From positions 1 through 15,203 of the forward strand of contig CAZXYS010000060.1 of NCBI GenBank assembly GCA_964645005.1: DNA of 15,203 bases, given 5' to 3'. A program made the translations under genes and the position numbers. The first letter of the stretch is position 1; every line of letters begins with the position of its first letter. The stretch comes from CAZXYS01 sp964645005 (GTDB lineage Bacteria; Bacteroidota; Ignavibacteria; Kapaibacteriales; UBA2268). This document shows positions 7,091-14,392 of this stretch, one piece after another. Under the pieces are notes generated by a model. It made no database searches and was not told the origin of the DNA. It was given only the letters and a program-made list of their open reading frames with translations.

Positions 7091-10000
7091 CTACTCCGGC
7101 TGCCATTCGGGCATACGTCCCGGCGTATAAGGCGCGTTCAACTCATTAAGTTCTTCCTCCAATGGTTTAATGTTCTGCTCGGTAATTTGCTGCAACCTGT
7201 CAACGATAGTTTGGAATTTATCAGTAATAATCCCGTAATTCTTGCGATTAGTTTCCGTTGGTGAAGAACTGTTTAAGAGCATATAATAAGCAGTACGGTT
7301 GAGTCTCCTCATAAGAGAGGGCGGCTGGCTGCCGCTGCGTTGAGCGATAGACTCGTCGCCATGGATCATTTTCTTGATCTCTGCAAGCTCTAACTCAATA
7401 TCTCCGGGCTTTTCCATCAACTGCTGCGACGCGCCGGATACGACCTTAGTCGCTTTCTTGATCTTATCAATCTTCTTATTGAGGAATTTCAAATATTCAT
7501 CGGCGCCATAGACATCGGCAAGCAAAACTTTCATCTTGTTTTGGAAATCGACGAGTTCCTGCTTGTCTTCCGCGGGCAGCGTCACATTCTCGAGCAGCTT
7601 GCAGTTGAATTTCACCGGTCCGGCGAGTTTGGACAGATCGCCGTCTTTATTGAGATACATAGTTACCTGGTATTCACCCGGCAGGACAGGATAGCCGGAC
7701 TTCTTATTAATGTCTGCATTCTCGCCGAAAGGCATGTGCTCCGGATAGTCGAAATCCCACGAGATGCGGTTAATACCCGGTTTCGCTGGCGCTTTCAGCT
7801 TTCTGATCGGATAGCCGTCGGTGGATTGAATCTCGAACATAAGGAATGGCGCCTGCTCAAGGTCCTCTTCGCGAAGCCTTTCCCAGCTTGGATATTCGGG
7901 GGTTTTACCTTTTTCGCGCATTTCCTTTTCTTTCTCTTTGCGCTTCTCTTTCAGAGTTTTCGGCTTTTCCTTGAGGTAGTAGGTAAACACAGCGCCGAAG
8001 GGATTTTTGACGCGGTAGAAATTTTCGCCCATGGCATGTCTGCCTTTCGATCTGTCGGGAATGTACATAAGCCCATCCTTTATTGAGAACATGTGCGCTT
8101 CCTTATCAAGGATTTCATCAGTCGTTTCACGGATAGGCTCGTAATTATGCAGGATGTAAAAGCCGCGACCGAACGTAGCAAGACAGAGATCATCTTCCCG
8201 TTCCTGTATTTCCATGTCGCGTACTGCGATAGTGGGAATGCCGCCCTTAAGCTGTATCCACTTCTTTCCGCCGTTAATACTGAAGAAAGCGCCGTACTCA
8301 GTGCCGACAAAGAGCAGGTCTTCGCGCTCGTGATCTTCCAGGATCGCCCAGACAGGATGATGTTCCGGCAAATTACCCGAAATGGACTGCCATGTCCTGC
8401 CTCTGTCTGTGCTCTTGAGGACATAGGGCTTGAAATCCGCCATTTTATGATTGTCAAAAGTCGCATAAACAGTGTTTGTATCATAGCGCGAGGCAACTAC
8501 ATCGCTAACATAAGCAAGCTCAGGCACGCCGGGGAAATTAGAGATCTTGCGCCAGTTATCGCCTCCGTCTTCGGTGACCCGGATAAGACCGTCATCAGTG
8601 CCTGCGTACAGCAGCCCTTCTTTAAGAGGCGATTCGGACAGAGCTACGATATTCCCGTATTCCGAAGTCGAGCGATTTTTCGAGACGGCTTCCGGCGACC
8701 AGATTTTGCCCATTACTTCAAGCTCGTTCCTGTCGATTTGCTTGGAGAGGTCGCCGCTTATCTTTGTCCAGGAATTGCCTCTGTCATCGCTTCTGAATAC
8801 TTTATTTGCTGCGAAATACAGCCGGGTATGCGAATGCGGACTGATAATAAGCGGGGAATCCCAGTTCCACTTGAGAATTTCTCCCGAATCCGCTGCCGGT
8901 TTAATATCCGTGCGCTGTCCGCTTTGCTTGTCGTAGCGAACGAGGCTGCCATACTGCGCCTGAGAATAGACAATATTCGGATTCTTCGGATCGACGCGCG
9001 ACTGGAAACCGTCGCCGCCTTTCGTAAAGAAAAAGTCACAGTTAGTCAAACCATTGGCGCTGACAGTCTGAACAGGTCCGCCAATTGTGGCGTTATCCTG
9101 TGTTCCGCCATAAACATGATAAAATGGCTTCGCATTATCGATGCCTATCCTGTAAAACTGTGTCACAGGCAAGTTCGGGAAGAAGTGCCATACTTTGCCG
9201 TGATTGTAGGTCTCGTAAATGCCGCCATCGCTGCCGATCAGCAGGTGGTCGGTATTATTCGGATCGATCCAAAATGCATGGTCATCAACATGTTTCTCTT
9301 TCAAGCTAAGTCGTTTCCAGGATTTTCCGCCGTCCTCGGTATATTTCGAAAATGTACTCATCGAAAATACCTTATCAGGATCCTTGGGATCGCAAAATAT
9401 TTCCTGGTAATACTGCGGGCTGCTCGACACATAATCACTCATCTTATTCCATGAAGCGCCGCGATCAGTCGTACGATAGAACCCTCCTTTATTTTCCGGC
9501 AATTCGATAATTGCATATACATAGTCCGGATTAGCATGCGAAATCGCCAGCCCGATCCGCCCGACATTGCCGGACGGCAGACCGCTCTTCAGTGTATCCC
9601 AGGTCTGCCCGGCGTCCGTCGTCTTGAAGATCTTCGTCTCGGGACCGCCGTTTATCAGAGTCCAGACGTGGCGGCGCCTCTGATACGAAGCGCAGTACAT
9701 AACGTCGGGATCCCGCGGGTCATAGACAATATCGGAAATGCCGGTATGCTTGCTGATATGAAGTATTCTTTCCCAATTTTTGCCGGCGTCAGTGGTCTTG
9801 AACAATCCCCTGTCGCCGCCCGGTCCCCAGAGTGGTCCCTGCGCCGCGGCATAGACATTATTCGAATTTCTCGGATCTATAACAATTTTGCCAATATGTT
9901 CGGATTCCTTCAAGCCCATATTTTTCCAGGATTTGCCCCCGTCGATGGATTTATAGACACCGTCACCCCAGGAAACGCTGCGCTGGCTGTTGTTCTCACC

Positions 10001-10345
10001 GGTTCCAACCCAGACAACATGCTTATTGTTCGGATCGATCTCTACACAGCCAATGGAATAAGAGCCCTGATCATCAAAAACAGGCTGCCATGTCGTGCCG
10101 CCAGTGGTTGTCTTCCAGACACCGCCTGAAGCCGCTGCCGCAAAGAAATAGTTCGGCTCGGGTTCCCAGACCGCAAGATCGGATACGCGACCGGAAGACA
10201 GCCCCGGTCCTATCCCGCGGAACTTCATTCCCGTAAAAGTTTTCTCGGAAAGCGGATCATTCTTTTCATCATTATTATCTTGCGCTGTTACATTCAATTG
10301 GAATAACATCGTAAAAAACACAATTGCCGCCGCTAAATACTTCAT
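7091..10345 (-). CDS. Exported BNR/VPS10-type beta-propeller protein
   Basis: A 1084-residue protein with an N-terminal signal peptide (MKYLAAAIVFFTMLFQLNVTA, about 21 residues). It has at least eleven Asp-box (BNR) motifs of the S/T-x-D-x-G-x-x-W type, for example SIDGGKSW, TTDAGKNW, TTDRGASW, SDDRGNSW and STDRGRTW, spread over roughly residues 78-700. They mark two or more sortilin/VPS10-like propellers. Homologues are often labelled glycosyl hydrolase, but Asp boxes are structural and no catalytic residues can be assigned. A lysine/glutamate-rich stretch (about 785-820) precedes a beta-rich module and a helical tail. No T9SS sorting domain is present at the C-terminus. The gene is divergent from the menA-like gene and apparently monocistronic. 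A modest AAGGA precedes the ATG. Confidence 0.85.
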   Translation of the reverse strand: MKYLAAAIVFFTMLFQLNVTAQDNNDEKNDPLSEKTFTGMKFRGIGPGLSSGRVSDLAVWEPEPNYFFAAAASGGVWKTTTGGTTWQPVFDDQGSYSIGCVEIDPNNKHVVWVGTGENNSQRSVSWGDGVYKSIDGGKSWKNMGLKESEHIGKIVIDPRNSNNVYAAAQGPLWGPGGDRGLFKTTDAGKNWERILHISKHTGISDIVYDPRDPDVMYCASYQRRRHVWTLINGGPETKIFKTTDAGQTWDTLKSGLPSGNVGRIGLAISHANPDYVYAIIELPENKGGFYRTTDRGASWNKMSDYVSSSPQYYQEIFCDPKDPDKVFSMSTFSKYTEDGGKSWKRLSLKEKHVDDHAFWIDPNNTDHLLIGSDGGIYETYNHGKVWHFFPNLPVTQFYRIGIDNAKPFYHVYGGTQDNATIGGPVQTVSANGLTNCDFFFTKGGDGFQSRVDPKNPNIVYSQAQYGSLVRYDKQSGQRTDIKPAADSGEILKWNWDSPLIISPHSHTRLYFAANKVFRSDDRGNSWTKISGDLSKQIDRNELEVMGKIWSPEAVSKNRSTSEYGNIVALSESPLKEGLLYAGTDDGLIRVTEDGGDNWRKISNFPGVPELAYVSDVVASRYDTNTVYATFDNHKMADFKPYVLKSTDRGRTWQSISGNLPEHHPVWAILEDHEREDLLFVGTEYGAFFSINGGKKWIQLKGGIPTIAVRDMEIQEREDDLCLATFGRGFYILHNYEPIRETTDEILDKEAHMFSIKDGLMYIPDRSKGRHAMGENFYRVKNPFGAVFTYYLKEKPKTLKEKRKEKEKEMREKGKTPEYPSWERLREEDLEQAPFLMFEIQSTDGYPIRKLKAPAKPGINRISWDFDYPEHMPFGENADINKKSGYPVLPGEYQVTMYLNKDGDLSKLAGPVKFNCKLLENVTLPAEDKQELVDFQNKMKVLLADVYGADEYLKFLNKKIDKIKKATKVVSGASQQLMEKPGDIELELAEIKKMIHGDESIAQRSGSQPPSLMRRLNRTAYYMLLNSSSPTETNRKNYGIITDKFQTIVDRLQQITEQNIKPLEEELNELNAPYTPGRMPEWQPE

Positions 10346-10394
10346 TAGTAATCCTTTATATTAGTTTTTCAGAAATTCCGTTTTATGATAACAG

Positions 10395-10402
10395 CAAAGA
10401 TA
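10395..10402 (-). promoter_or_regulatory. Possible -7 element of the BNR gene
   Basis: On the minus strand this reads TATCTTTG, a match to the Bacteroidota -7 pattern TAnnTTTG, about 50 nt before the start codon at 10345. No TTTG is found at the expected distance upstream, so support is partial. Confidence 0.3.
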
Positions 10403-10542
10403 CAAATTGAAATGGAATGATATAATTTTTTTAGAATGTTTGTAAACAATTTTCCGATAAAAAAACTGTTATTAATAAAATCTAAAATATTTTAAAATCT
10501 TGAAAGTCAAAATAAATCAATATTGCGAGCGATTAAATAGTT

Positions 10543-10596
10543 CTTGTTTAAAATTTGCTGAGGAGTCATTCCGATAAAAAGTAAACTTTAAACAAG
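10543..10596. repeat. 10-bp perfect inverted repeat upstream of the menA-like gene
   Basis: CTTGTTTAAA (10543-10552) is repeated inverted as TTTAAACAAG (10587-10596), separated by 34 nt. It ends 34 nt before the menA promoter's -33 element, so it could be an operator or a degenerate intergenic element. No T-run follows. Confidence 0.35.
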
Positions 10597-10630
10597 CAGA
10601 ATTCAGTGTTTTTTTGGGGACAATATTTTG

Positions 10631-10662
10631 TTTGGGCTAAATTCGAAATTTGCATAAATTTG
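10631..10662 (+). promoter_or_regulatory. Bacteroidota-type promoter of the menA-like gene
   Basis: TTTG (10631-10634), a 20-nt spacer and TAAATTTG (10655-10662) fit the TTTG / TAnnTTTG pattern. The element lies about 37 nt before the start codon at 10700, and TATGGAG sits in the resulting leader as a ribosome-binding site. Confidence 0.6.
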
Positions 10663-10699
10663 CAACCGAATATAAATAATTTTTTATGGAGTAATTTTC

Positions 10700-11629
10700 A
10701 TGAGTGAACAACACACACGGGAACAGGTCACGGGATTTAAATTGTGGATGCAGGCGGCGCGCCCGTTCTCATTTCCGGCGTCAGTAGTGCCGGTGCTGGT
10801 TGGTACAATGGCTGCGGTCTATCTGTTTGACGGCGCCATCATGTGGTTTTTGCTGCCGTTAATTGCTTTAGGCGGCATCCTGATCCATGCAGGCGGCAAT
10901 ATGATAAGCGACTACTTTGATTTCAAGCAGGGCGTCGATCGCGAAGACACCTACGGATCAAGCAAAACAGTAGTTCACGGGCTTATCACCCCTAAAAAGA
11001 TCCTAACCGGAGGTCTCACTGCATTTGCTATAGCTTTTCTTCTGGGGCTTGTTATGATATATTTCCGCGGACTGCCTGTGCTATATTTAGGGCTGACAGG
11101 GCTTGCCGGCGGATATTTCTACACAGCAAAACCATTCGAATTAAAATACAACGCTCTCGGTGATTTCATTATTTTCCTGATATTCGGTCCGTTGATGGTC
11201 ATCGGCACATATTATACTCTGACCGGAAATTTCAATCCGAAAGTAATATGGATAGCCATTCCGGTCGGCTTTCTTGTTACTGCAATCCTCAACGCAAACA
11301 ACCTGCGCGACATCATGCACGATTCCCGCGCCCGGATAAAAACTCTCGCTACCGTTTTTGGTTCTAAAGGCGCTAAGTTCGAATATTATTTTCTCGTTAT
11401 CGGTGCTTTTATCAGTGTTATTCTTATGGTTGCAGCCGGTTTACTCGAATTTTGGGCATTGATTGTGTTTATAAGCCTGCCGCTGGCGCTGACAAATATC
11501 AAGGCTATTTCAAAGGCAGAAGTTGATAAACCATCGGATATAGCAATCCTCGATGTCAAAACCGCACAGCATCATCTGATGTTTGGGGTTCTTTTGTCGA
11601 TAGGAGTGCTGCTGTCAGCGTTGATATAG
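10700..11629 (+). CDS. menA: UbiA-family prenyltransferase, MenA-like
   Basis: A 309-residue polytopic membrane protein with about eight or nine hydrophobic segments, the usual length for MenA. Two Asp-rich motifs bind the magnesium-prenyl-diphosphate: GGNMISDYFDFKQGVD (65-80; N67, D71, D74, D80) and NNLRDIMHD (200-208; D204, D208). The first motif and the NNLRD form fit 1,4-dihydroxy-2-naphthoate polyprenyltransferase, which attaches the side chain in menaquinone synthesis at the inner membrane. After the second motif, where MenA usually has an AGKxTLA-like sequence, this protein has ARIKTLA (211-217). That deviation, and the absence of other men genes nearby, leaves room for another UbiA-family acceptor. 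GGAG lies in a suitable position before the ATG. Confidence 0.75.
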   Translation: MSEQHTREQVTGFKLWMQAARPFSFPASVVPVLVGTMAAVYLFDGAIMWFLLPLIALGGILIHAGGNMISDYFDFKQGVDREDTYGSSKTVVHGLITPKKILTGGLTAFAIAFLLGLVMIYFRGLPVLYLGLTGLAGGYFYTAKPFELKYNALGDFIIFLIFGPLMVIGTYYTLTGNFNPKVIWIAIPVGFLVTAILNANNLRDIMHDSRARIKTLATVFGSKGAKFEYYFLVIGAFISVILMVAAGLLEFWALIVFISLPLALTNIKAISKAEVDKPSDIAILDVKTAQHHLMFGVLLSIGVLLSALI

Positions 11630-11744
11630 ATTAAAATATAAATAAAAGTATAATTTTCATATCGTATGCTTTCAAGAGCTGAGCTAATTGCTCCGTAATA
11701 TGTATTGAATCCATTCCGGGCTGTTCAATACTAATTTGTGTATT

Positions 11745-11775
11745 TTTGTATTTTATATTAAAATATACTATCTTG
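11745..11775 (+). promoter_or_regulatory. Possible promoter of the beta-barrel gene
   Basis: TTTG (11745-11748) followed after 20 nt by TATCTTG (11769-11775) resembles the Bacteroidota promoter with one base missing in the -7 element. Alternatively TATTTTTG at 11741-11748 could itself be a -7 element, though its upstream half is poor. Either choice gives an AT-rich leader of about 110-140 nt. Confidence 0.3.
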
Positions 11776-11886
11776 CCTTATAGCAATTTCTTTCGGGGGA
11801 AAACTTAAAGTACATTTGCATTATTTCCCCATTTATATCTGCATTTCTCTGGTAATTCATTTTAAAAAAAAATGGTAAGGTTAGTC

Positions 11887-12546
11887 ATGAGTAAGATGAT
11901 TACTTTATTTTTTGCAGCTATAATAATATTGATTGTATCTGCCGGGAATATTTGTGCTCGGAAAAATCCAGCGAGTAAGGAACATTTTCTGACGGGACAG
12001 TTTGCGGTGAACTTTCCTGTAGGTGAATGGTCTGCCAACGATTGGAAAACCGGTTTTGGAGCTAATGGCAGCTTTACTTATATGCCCTTACAGCATATAG
12101 GTGTTCATTTTATCACAGGTTATAATCACTGGAGTTATAGTAAAGAACGATCAGATGCGCAAATGACAATAACGCATAATATGGGATTCACTGCGGTGCC
12201 GCTTCAGGTCGGAGCATCATATTTCCTTGCAAATATGAACAACTTTAATCCTTATGCAGGGCTCGAACTTGTCCTTTATTATACAAGAAATACGTGGGAT
12301 GCCGATGTTGATACTGATATCCCCATCATTGATTTATCCCAATATACGGACGGCAGCCAGAGTGATATTAATCCGGGATTTGCTGTGTACGCAGGATTTC
12401 AATATCCGCTAAATTATAAGCTGAATTTAAATGTAAACCTAAAATTCGCATGGATTTACGACAAAAGCGAATGTCGGGAAGATTACGGCGATTGGAACAG
12501 CATTAGTTATTTGGGCATAAATGCGGGAGTTTCATATTTCCTTTGA
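11887..12546 (+). CDS. Small outer-membrane beta-barrel protein
   Basis: A 219-residue protein from the preferred start at 11887, where TAAGG lies six bases upstream; an in-frame ATG at 11872 has no such site. The signal peptide MSKMITLFFAAIIILIVSAG precedes a likely cleavage near NICA/RKN. The mature part alternates polar and aromatic residues in strands separated by turns: GQFAVNFPVGEW, GANGSFTYMPL, GVHFITGYN, LNLNVNLKFAW. It ends in GVSYFL, close to the aromatic C-terminal strand typical of outer-membrane barrels. Size and pattern suggest an 8-stranded porin-like barrel of the OmpW/PorT-like group, though no specific family or ligand is recognised. It lies between the menA-like and CPBP genes on the same strand, each with its own promoter candidate. 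Confidence 0.65.
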   Translation: MSKMITLFFAAIIILIVSAGNICARKNPASKEHFLTGQFAVNFPVGEWSANDWKTGFGANGSFTYMPLQHIGVHFITGYNHWSYSKERSDAQMTITHNMGFTAVPLQVGASYFLANMNNFNPYAGLELVLYYTRNTWDADVDTDIPIIDLSQYTDGSQSDINPGFAVYAGFQYPLNYKLNLNVNLKFAWIYDKSECREDYGDWNSISYLGINAGVSYFL

Positions 12547-12560
12547 TTTGCATATCTTTG
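12531..12560 (+). promoter_or_regulatory. Likely promoter of the CPBP protease gene
   Basis: TATCTTTG (12553-12560) is a full match to the -7 pattern TAnnTTTG. TTTC at 12531-12534, 18 nt upstream inside the end of the preceding gene, is a one-base variant of the -33 element. The start codon follows at 12595 with AAAGGA just upstream. Confidence 0.45.
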
Positions 12561-12594
12561 CGCCATTGTTTAGTTTAAATTTTCTAAAGGAAAT

Positions 12595-13212
12595 ATGATA
12601 AAACTTATCATCGGTTACATAATTGCATCCGTATTCTGGTTTGTGATGTTCTCGCCATGGACGTCAGGAGCTATAAATTTCTGGTCTGTTATGCTGCCTG
12701 CAACTGCTGTGCTGACCGCCTACAGCCTTATCCTCGGCAGGAAAGAATTGAAGCAGATCTACAATTTCAAATCCAAATGGATAATTATTGGCATAATATC
12801 AGCAATTATACTATACCTCGTATTTTTTGCCGGTAATGAAATATCCCGTTTGCTGTTCGATTTCACTGAAAAGCAGGTAAACAATGTTTACAGCACTAAG
12901 GAACAGGCTTCACAGATATTCATTGCTCTTGCTTTGTTTTTCTGGATAGGACCTGCGGAGGAGATTTTTTGGCGAGGCTTTGCTCAACATGAGTTATCAA
13001 AGAGAATCGGTGATAATACAGCCTGGATAGTAAATTCGATAATTTATGCTCTGGTTCATATCTGGGCATTCAATTTTATGCTGTTCATGGCTGCGCTGAT
13101 CTGCGGACTCTTCTGGGGCTGGATGTTCAAGAATTACAAATCACTTATACCCGCAGTTATTTCCCATTCTGTATGGGATGTGGCAATATTTATAATTATC
13201 CCGATTACTTAA
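12595..13212 (+). CDS. CPBP (Abi) family intramembrane metalloprotease
   Basis: A 205-residue integral membrane protein with about six hydrophobic segments. The CPBP/Rce1-type motifs are present: EExxxR as E122-E123-R127 (PAEEIFWRGF), a histidine at H155 (YALVH, with Tyr in place of the more usual Phe) and HxxxD as H191-D195 (SHSVWDV). These residues form the glutamate/histidine metal-and-water site of Rce1-like peptidases. Bacterial members act in the inner membrane in diverse roles, including bacteriocin immunity, regulated proteolysis and protein maturation, and the substrate here is unknown. Length is near the family's lower end. It lies 48 nt after the beta-barrel gene on the same strand and has its own likely promoter. 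A weak AAAGGA precedes the ATG. Confidence 0.8.
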   Translation: MIKLIIGYIIASVFWFVMFSPWTSGAINFWSVMLPATAVLTAYSLILGRKELKQIYNFKSKWIIIGIISAIILYLVFFAGNEISRLLFDFTEKQVNNVYSTKEQASQIFIALALFFWIGPAEEIFWRGFAQHELSKRIGDNTAWIVNSIIYALVHIWAFNFMLFMAALICGLFWGWMFKNYKSLIPAVISHSVWDVAIFIIIPIT

Positions 13213-13532
13213 GTAATTACTAATAAATAAATTAAATAAATAAAATGGCTGAACTAAAAACAAAAAGATAATCATATAAATCACAATTCAAAACACAGTA
13301 AATCAATCAAACCAATTAGAAGCAGCGGTTCAGATTAGCAGCTCATAACTTGCTGCCAACCACCCTATCTTAAAATATTGCCCTCCCGCATTTAAACTGT
13401 TGAACAAAAGAATGAAAAGAGAGTATTGCAGCTTTTACAATGCAGTCACGGTAGATTTATCTATCAAATCTATCATAAACAATAAGAAAAATCTGCTAAA
13501 TTTTTTTATATTAAAAAAAAACTTAAATTACA
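13213..13532. other. AT-rich spacer with no recognised feature
   Basis: About 320 nt of strongly A/T-rich sequence separate the CPBP gene from the sigma-like gene. The only structure noted is a short hairpin GCAGC (13338-13342) / GCTGC (13352-13356) with a 9-nt loop. No gene, RNA or convincing promoter was found. The drop in GC starts here and continues to the right edge. Confidence 0.4.
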
Positions 13533-13583
13533 ATGCCAAATATTGCTAATTTTATTTGGGATTCTCCTATCGATGATAAATGA
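13533..13583 (+). CDS. Possible 16-residue upstream ORF overlapping the sigma-like start
   Basis: ATG at 13533 opens MPNIANFIWDSPIDDK and stops at 13581-13583. It overlaps the probable start (13573) of the sigma-like gene in another frame by 11 nt. Such an overlap could couple translation of the two. Alternatively this is the true N-terminus disrupted by an indel, or chance. No ribosome-binding site is visible before either ATG, so the call is weak. Confidence 0.2.
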   Translation: MPNIANFIWDSPIDDK

Positions 13584-14088
13584 AGATACTATACGTGAAC
13601 TATTCTCAAGTTTAAGAAGAACATTCAGCGCACAAAATGTTGATGATAACATCATTTGGGATGCTATAGGCTATTCTTTAGAGCAATACCATGAAAAAGC
13701 GCCGAAAGAAGTGAAAAATAATGAATACAAAACATATTCATGGCAAAGAAAAACCGCTGTCAATCGCATTTTAGACAAAAAAAGGAAAAATAAAAAAAAT
13801 GAAAGGTTGTTGAGAAAAAATCCCAAAACCGGTAAATCTGATCATGAATGGATTGAGCGATTTCATTACTATACAATTGACAGAAACATAGAAGCCAGAG
13901 AAGTAATTAATATAGCAAAGAAGCTGCTCCCGCACGATCTCTGGAAAATTGTTGAATTACGCTATTGGGATAATTATAATTTCAATGAAATAGCTTCTTT
14001 TTTAAGCGCTTCTTACTTTAAAGTATACAGGAAGCACCAGAGAGCTATGGAAATTCTTAGAAATTATTTTGCCCCCCCCCCCCGATGA
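13573..14088 (+). CDS. Sigma-70/ECF-like transcription factor with a 12-C tract at its 3' end
   Basis: From the ATG at 13573 this is a 171-residue protein; an upstream in-frame TTG at 13543 gives an unlikely hydrophobic extension. Residues about 20-65 (VDDNIIWDAIGYSLEQYHEKAP and following) resemble sigma region 2. Near 115-165 a helix-turn-helix like region 4 is visible, with LLPHDLWKIVELRYWDNYNF then EIASFLSASYFKVYRKHQRAM. This layout fits a small ECF-type sigma factor, or a related regulator binding DNA through region 4. It is AT-rich compared with its neighbours. Twelve consecutive C (14072-14083) encode the last residues APPPR before TGA. A change of one C would give a different tail, so the true C-terminus is uncertain. 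No anti-sigma gene is adjacent; a T9SS cargo gene follows. Confidence 0.55.
   Translation: MINEDTIRELFSSLRRTFSAQNVDDNIIWDAIGYSLEQYHEKAPKEVKNNEYKTYSWQRKTAVNRILDKKRKNKKNERLLRKNPKTGKSDHEWIERFHYYTIDRNIEAREVINIAKKLLPHDLWKIVELRYWDNYNFNEIASFLSASYFKVYRKHQRAMEILRNYFAPPPR
14072..14083 (+). repeat. Twelve-C homopolymer at the end of the sigma-like gene
   Basis: This is the longest G/C homopolymer in the window, in an otherwise AT-rich area. With 12 C the protein ends APPPR. With 11 C the frame would run to APPPDEDCNDEQ before TAA. With 13 C it would run to APPPPMKIVMMSNNKLF before TAA. Either slippage in the cell or a sequencing/assembly miscount is possible. Confidence 0.9.
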
Positions 14089-14233
14089 AGATTGTAATGA
14101 TGAGCAATAATAAACTTTTTTAAAAAAAATAAATAATTTCTGCAAAATCATGCTTACAAAATCGTTGTATAGATAGAAGGGTAAACAGACAAAAATGGAA
14201 AAAAAGTTTTTTGACAAAAGAATGACTATAACA

Positions 14234-14357
14234 GCCGGAATTAATCCGGCGTTATAAACCATCTCCGCAGCCGGCGGGAAACTGTTTTGCGGAAGTTCGC
14301 TTCGCCGGATTGGGACGGAAACAAAGCATTTTCCAGCCGGTAATCCGGCAGCGGAGA
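14234..14357 (+). ncRNA. Candidate structured cis-regulatory leader of the T9SS cargo gene
   Basis: A GC-rich island in AT-rich sequence, ending 35 nt before the cargo gene's start. An outer stem joins TCTCCGCAGCCGG (14262-14274) to CCGGCAGCGGAGA (14345-14357), 12 of 13 pairs with one A/A mismatch. Inside is GAAG-TTCG-CTTC (14292-14303), a UUCG-type tetraloop. GCCGGATT (14304-14311) can pair fully with AATCCGGC at 14342-14349 or at 14243-14250. The latter can instead close a local hairpin with GCCGGA (14234-14239), and GCCGG-TAAT-CCGGC (14336-14349) is another local option. These mutually exclusive pairings are what a riboswitch or attenuator would use. No known family could be matched by eye. 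Confidence 0.45.
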
Positions 14358-14392
14358 ATTAGATTTTTGTAGAATTAAATATGGAGTTGAAA

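Larger units (their letters stand above)
10346..10699. other. Divergent upstream region between the BNR and menA-like genes
   Basis: This 354-nt AT-rich spacer carries the upstream signals of both flanking genes: a minus-strand TATCTTTG near 10395-10402 and the plus-strand promoter at 10631-10662. A 10-bp perfect inverted repeat (10543-10552 / 10587-10596) lies between them. No coding sequence is seen. Confidence 0.5.

Noticed and set aside
8093..9454. Long plus-strand open frame (453 codons) opposite the BNR gene
   Set aside because: It is the antisense shadow of a protein with clear BNR repeats; the translation has no recognisable domain or ribosome-binding site.
14195..14257. Twenty-codon ORF as an independent gene
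   Set aside because: The nearest GAAGGG is about 13 nt upstream and the peptide is not recognisable; kept only as a possible leader peptide in the structured-leader finding.
14262..14357. GCCGG-rich element as an integron attC site or CRISPR remnant
   Set aside because: No attC-type core sites, no integrase and no regularly spaced direct repeats; the pairing pattern fits a folded RNA better.
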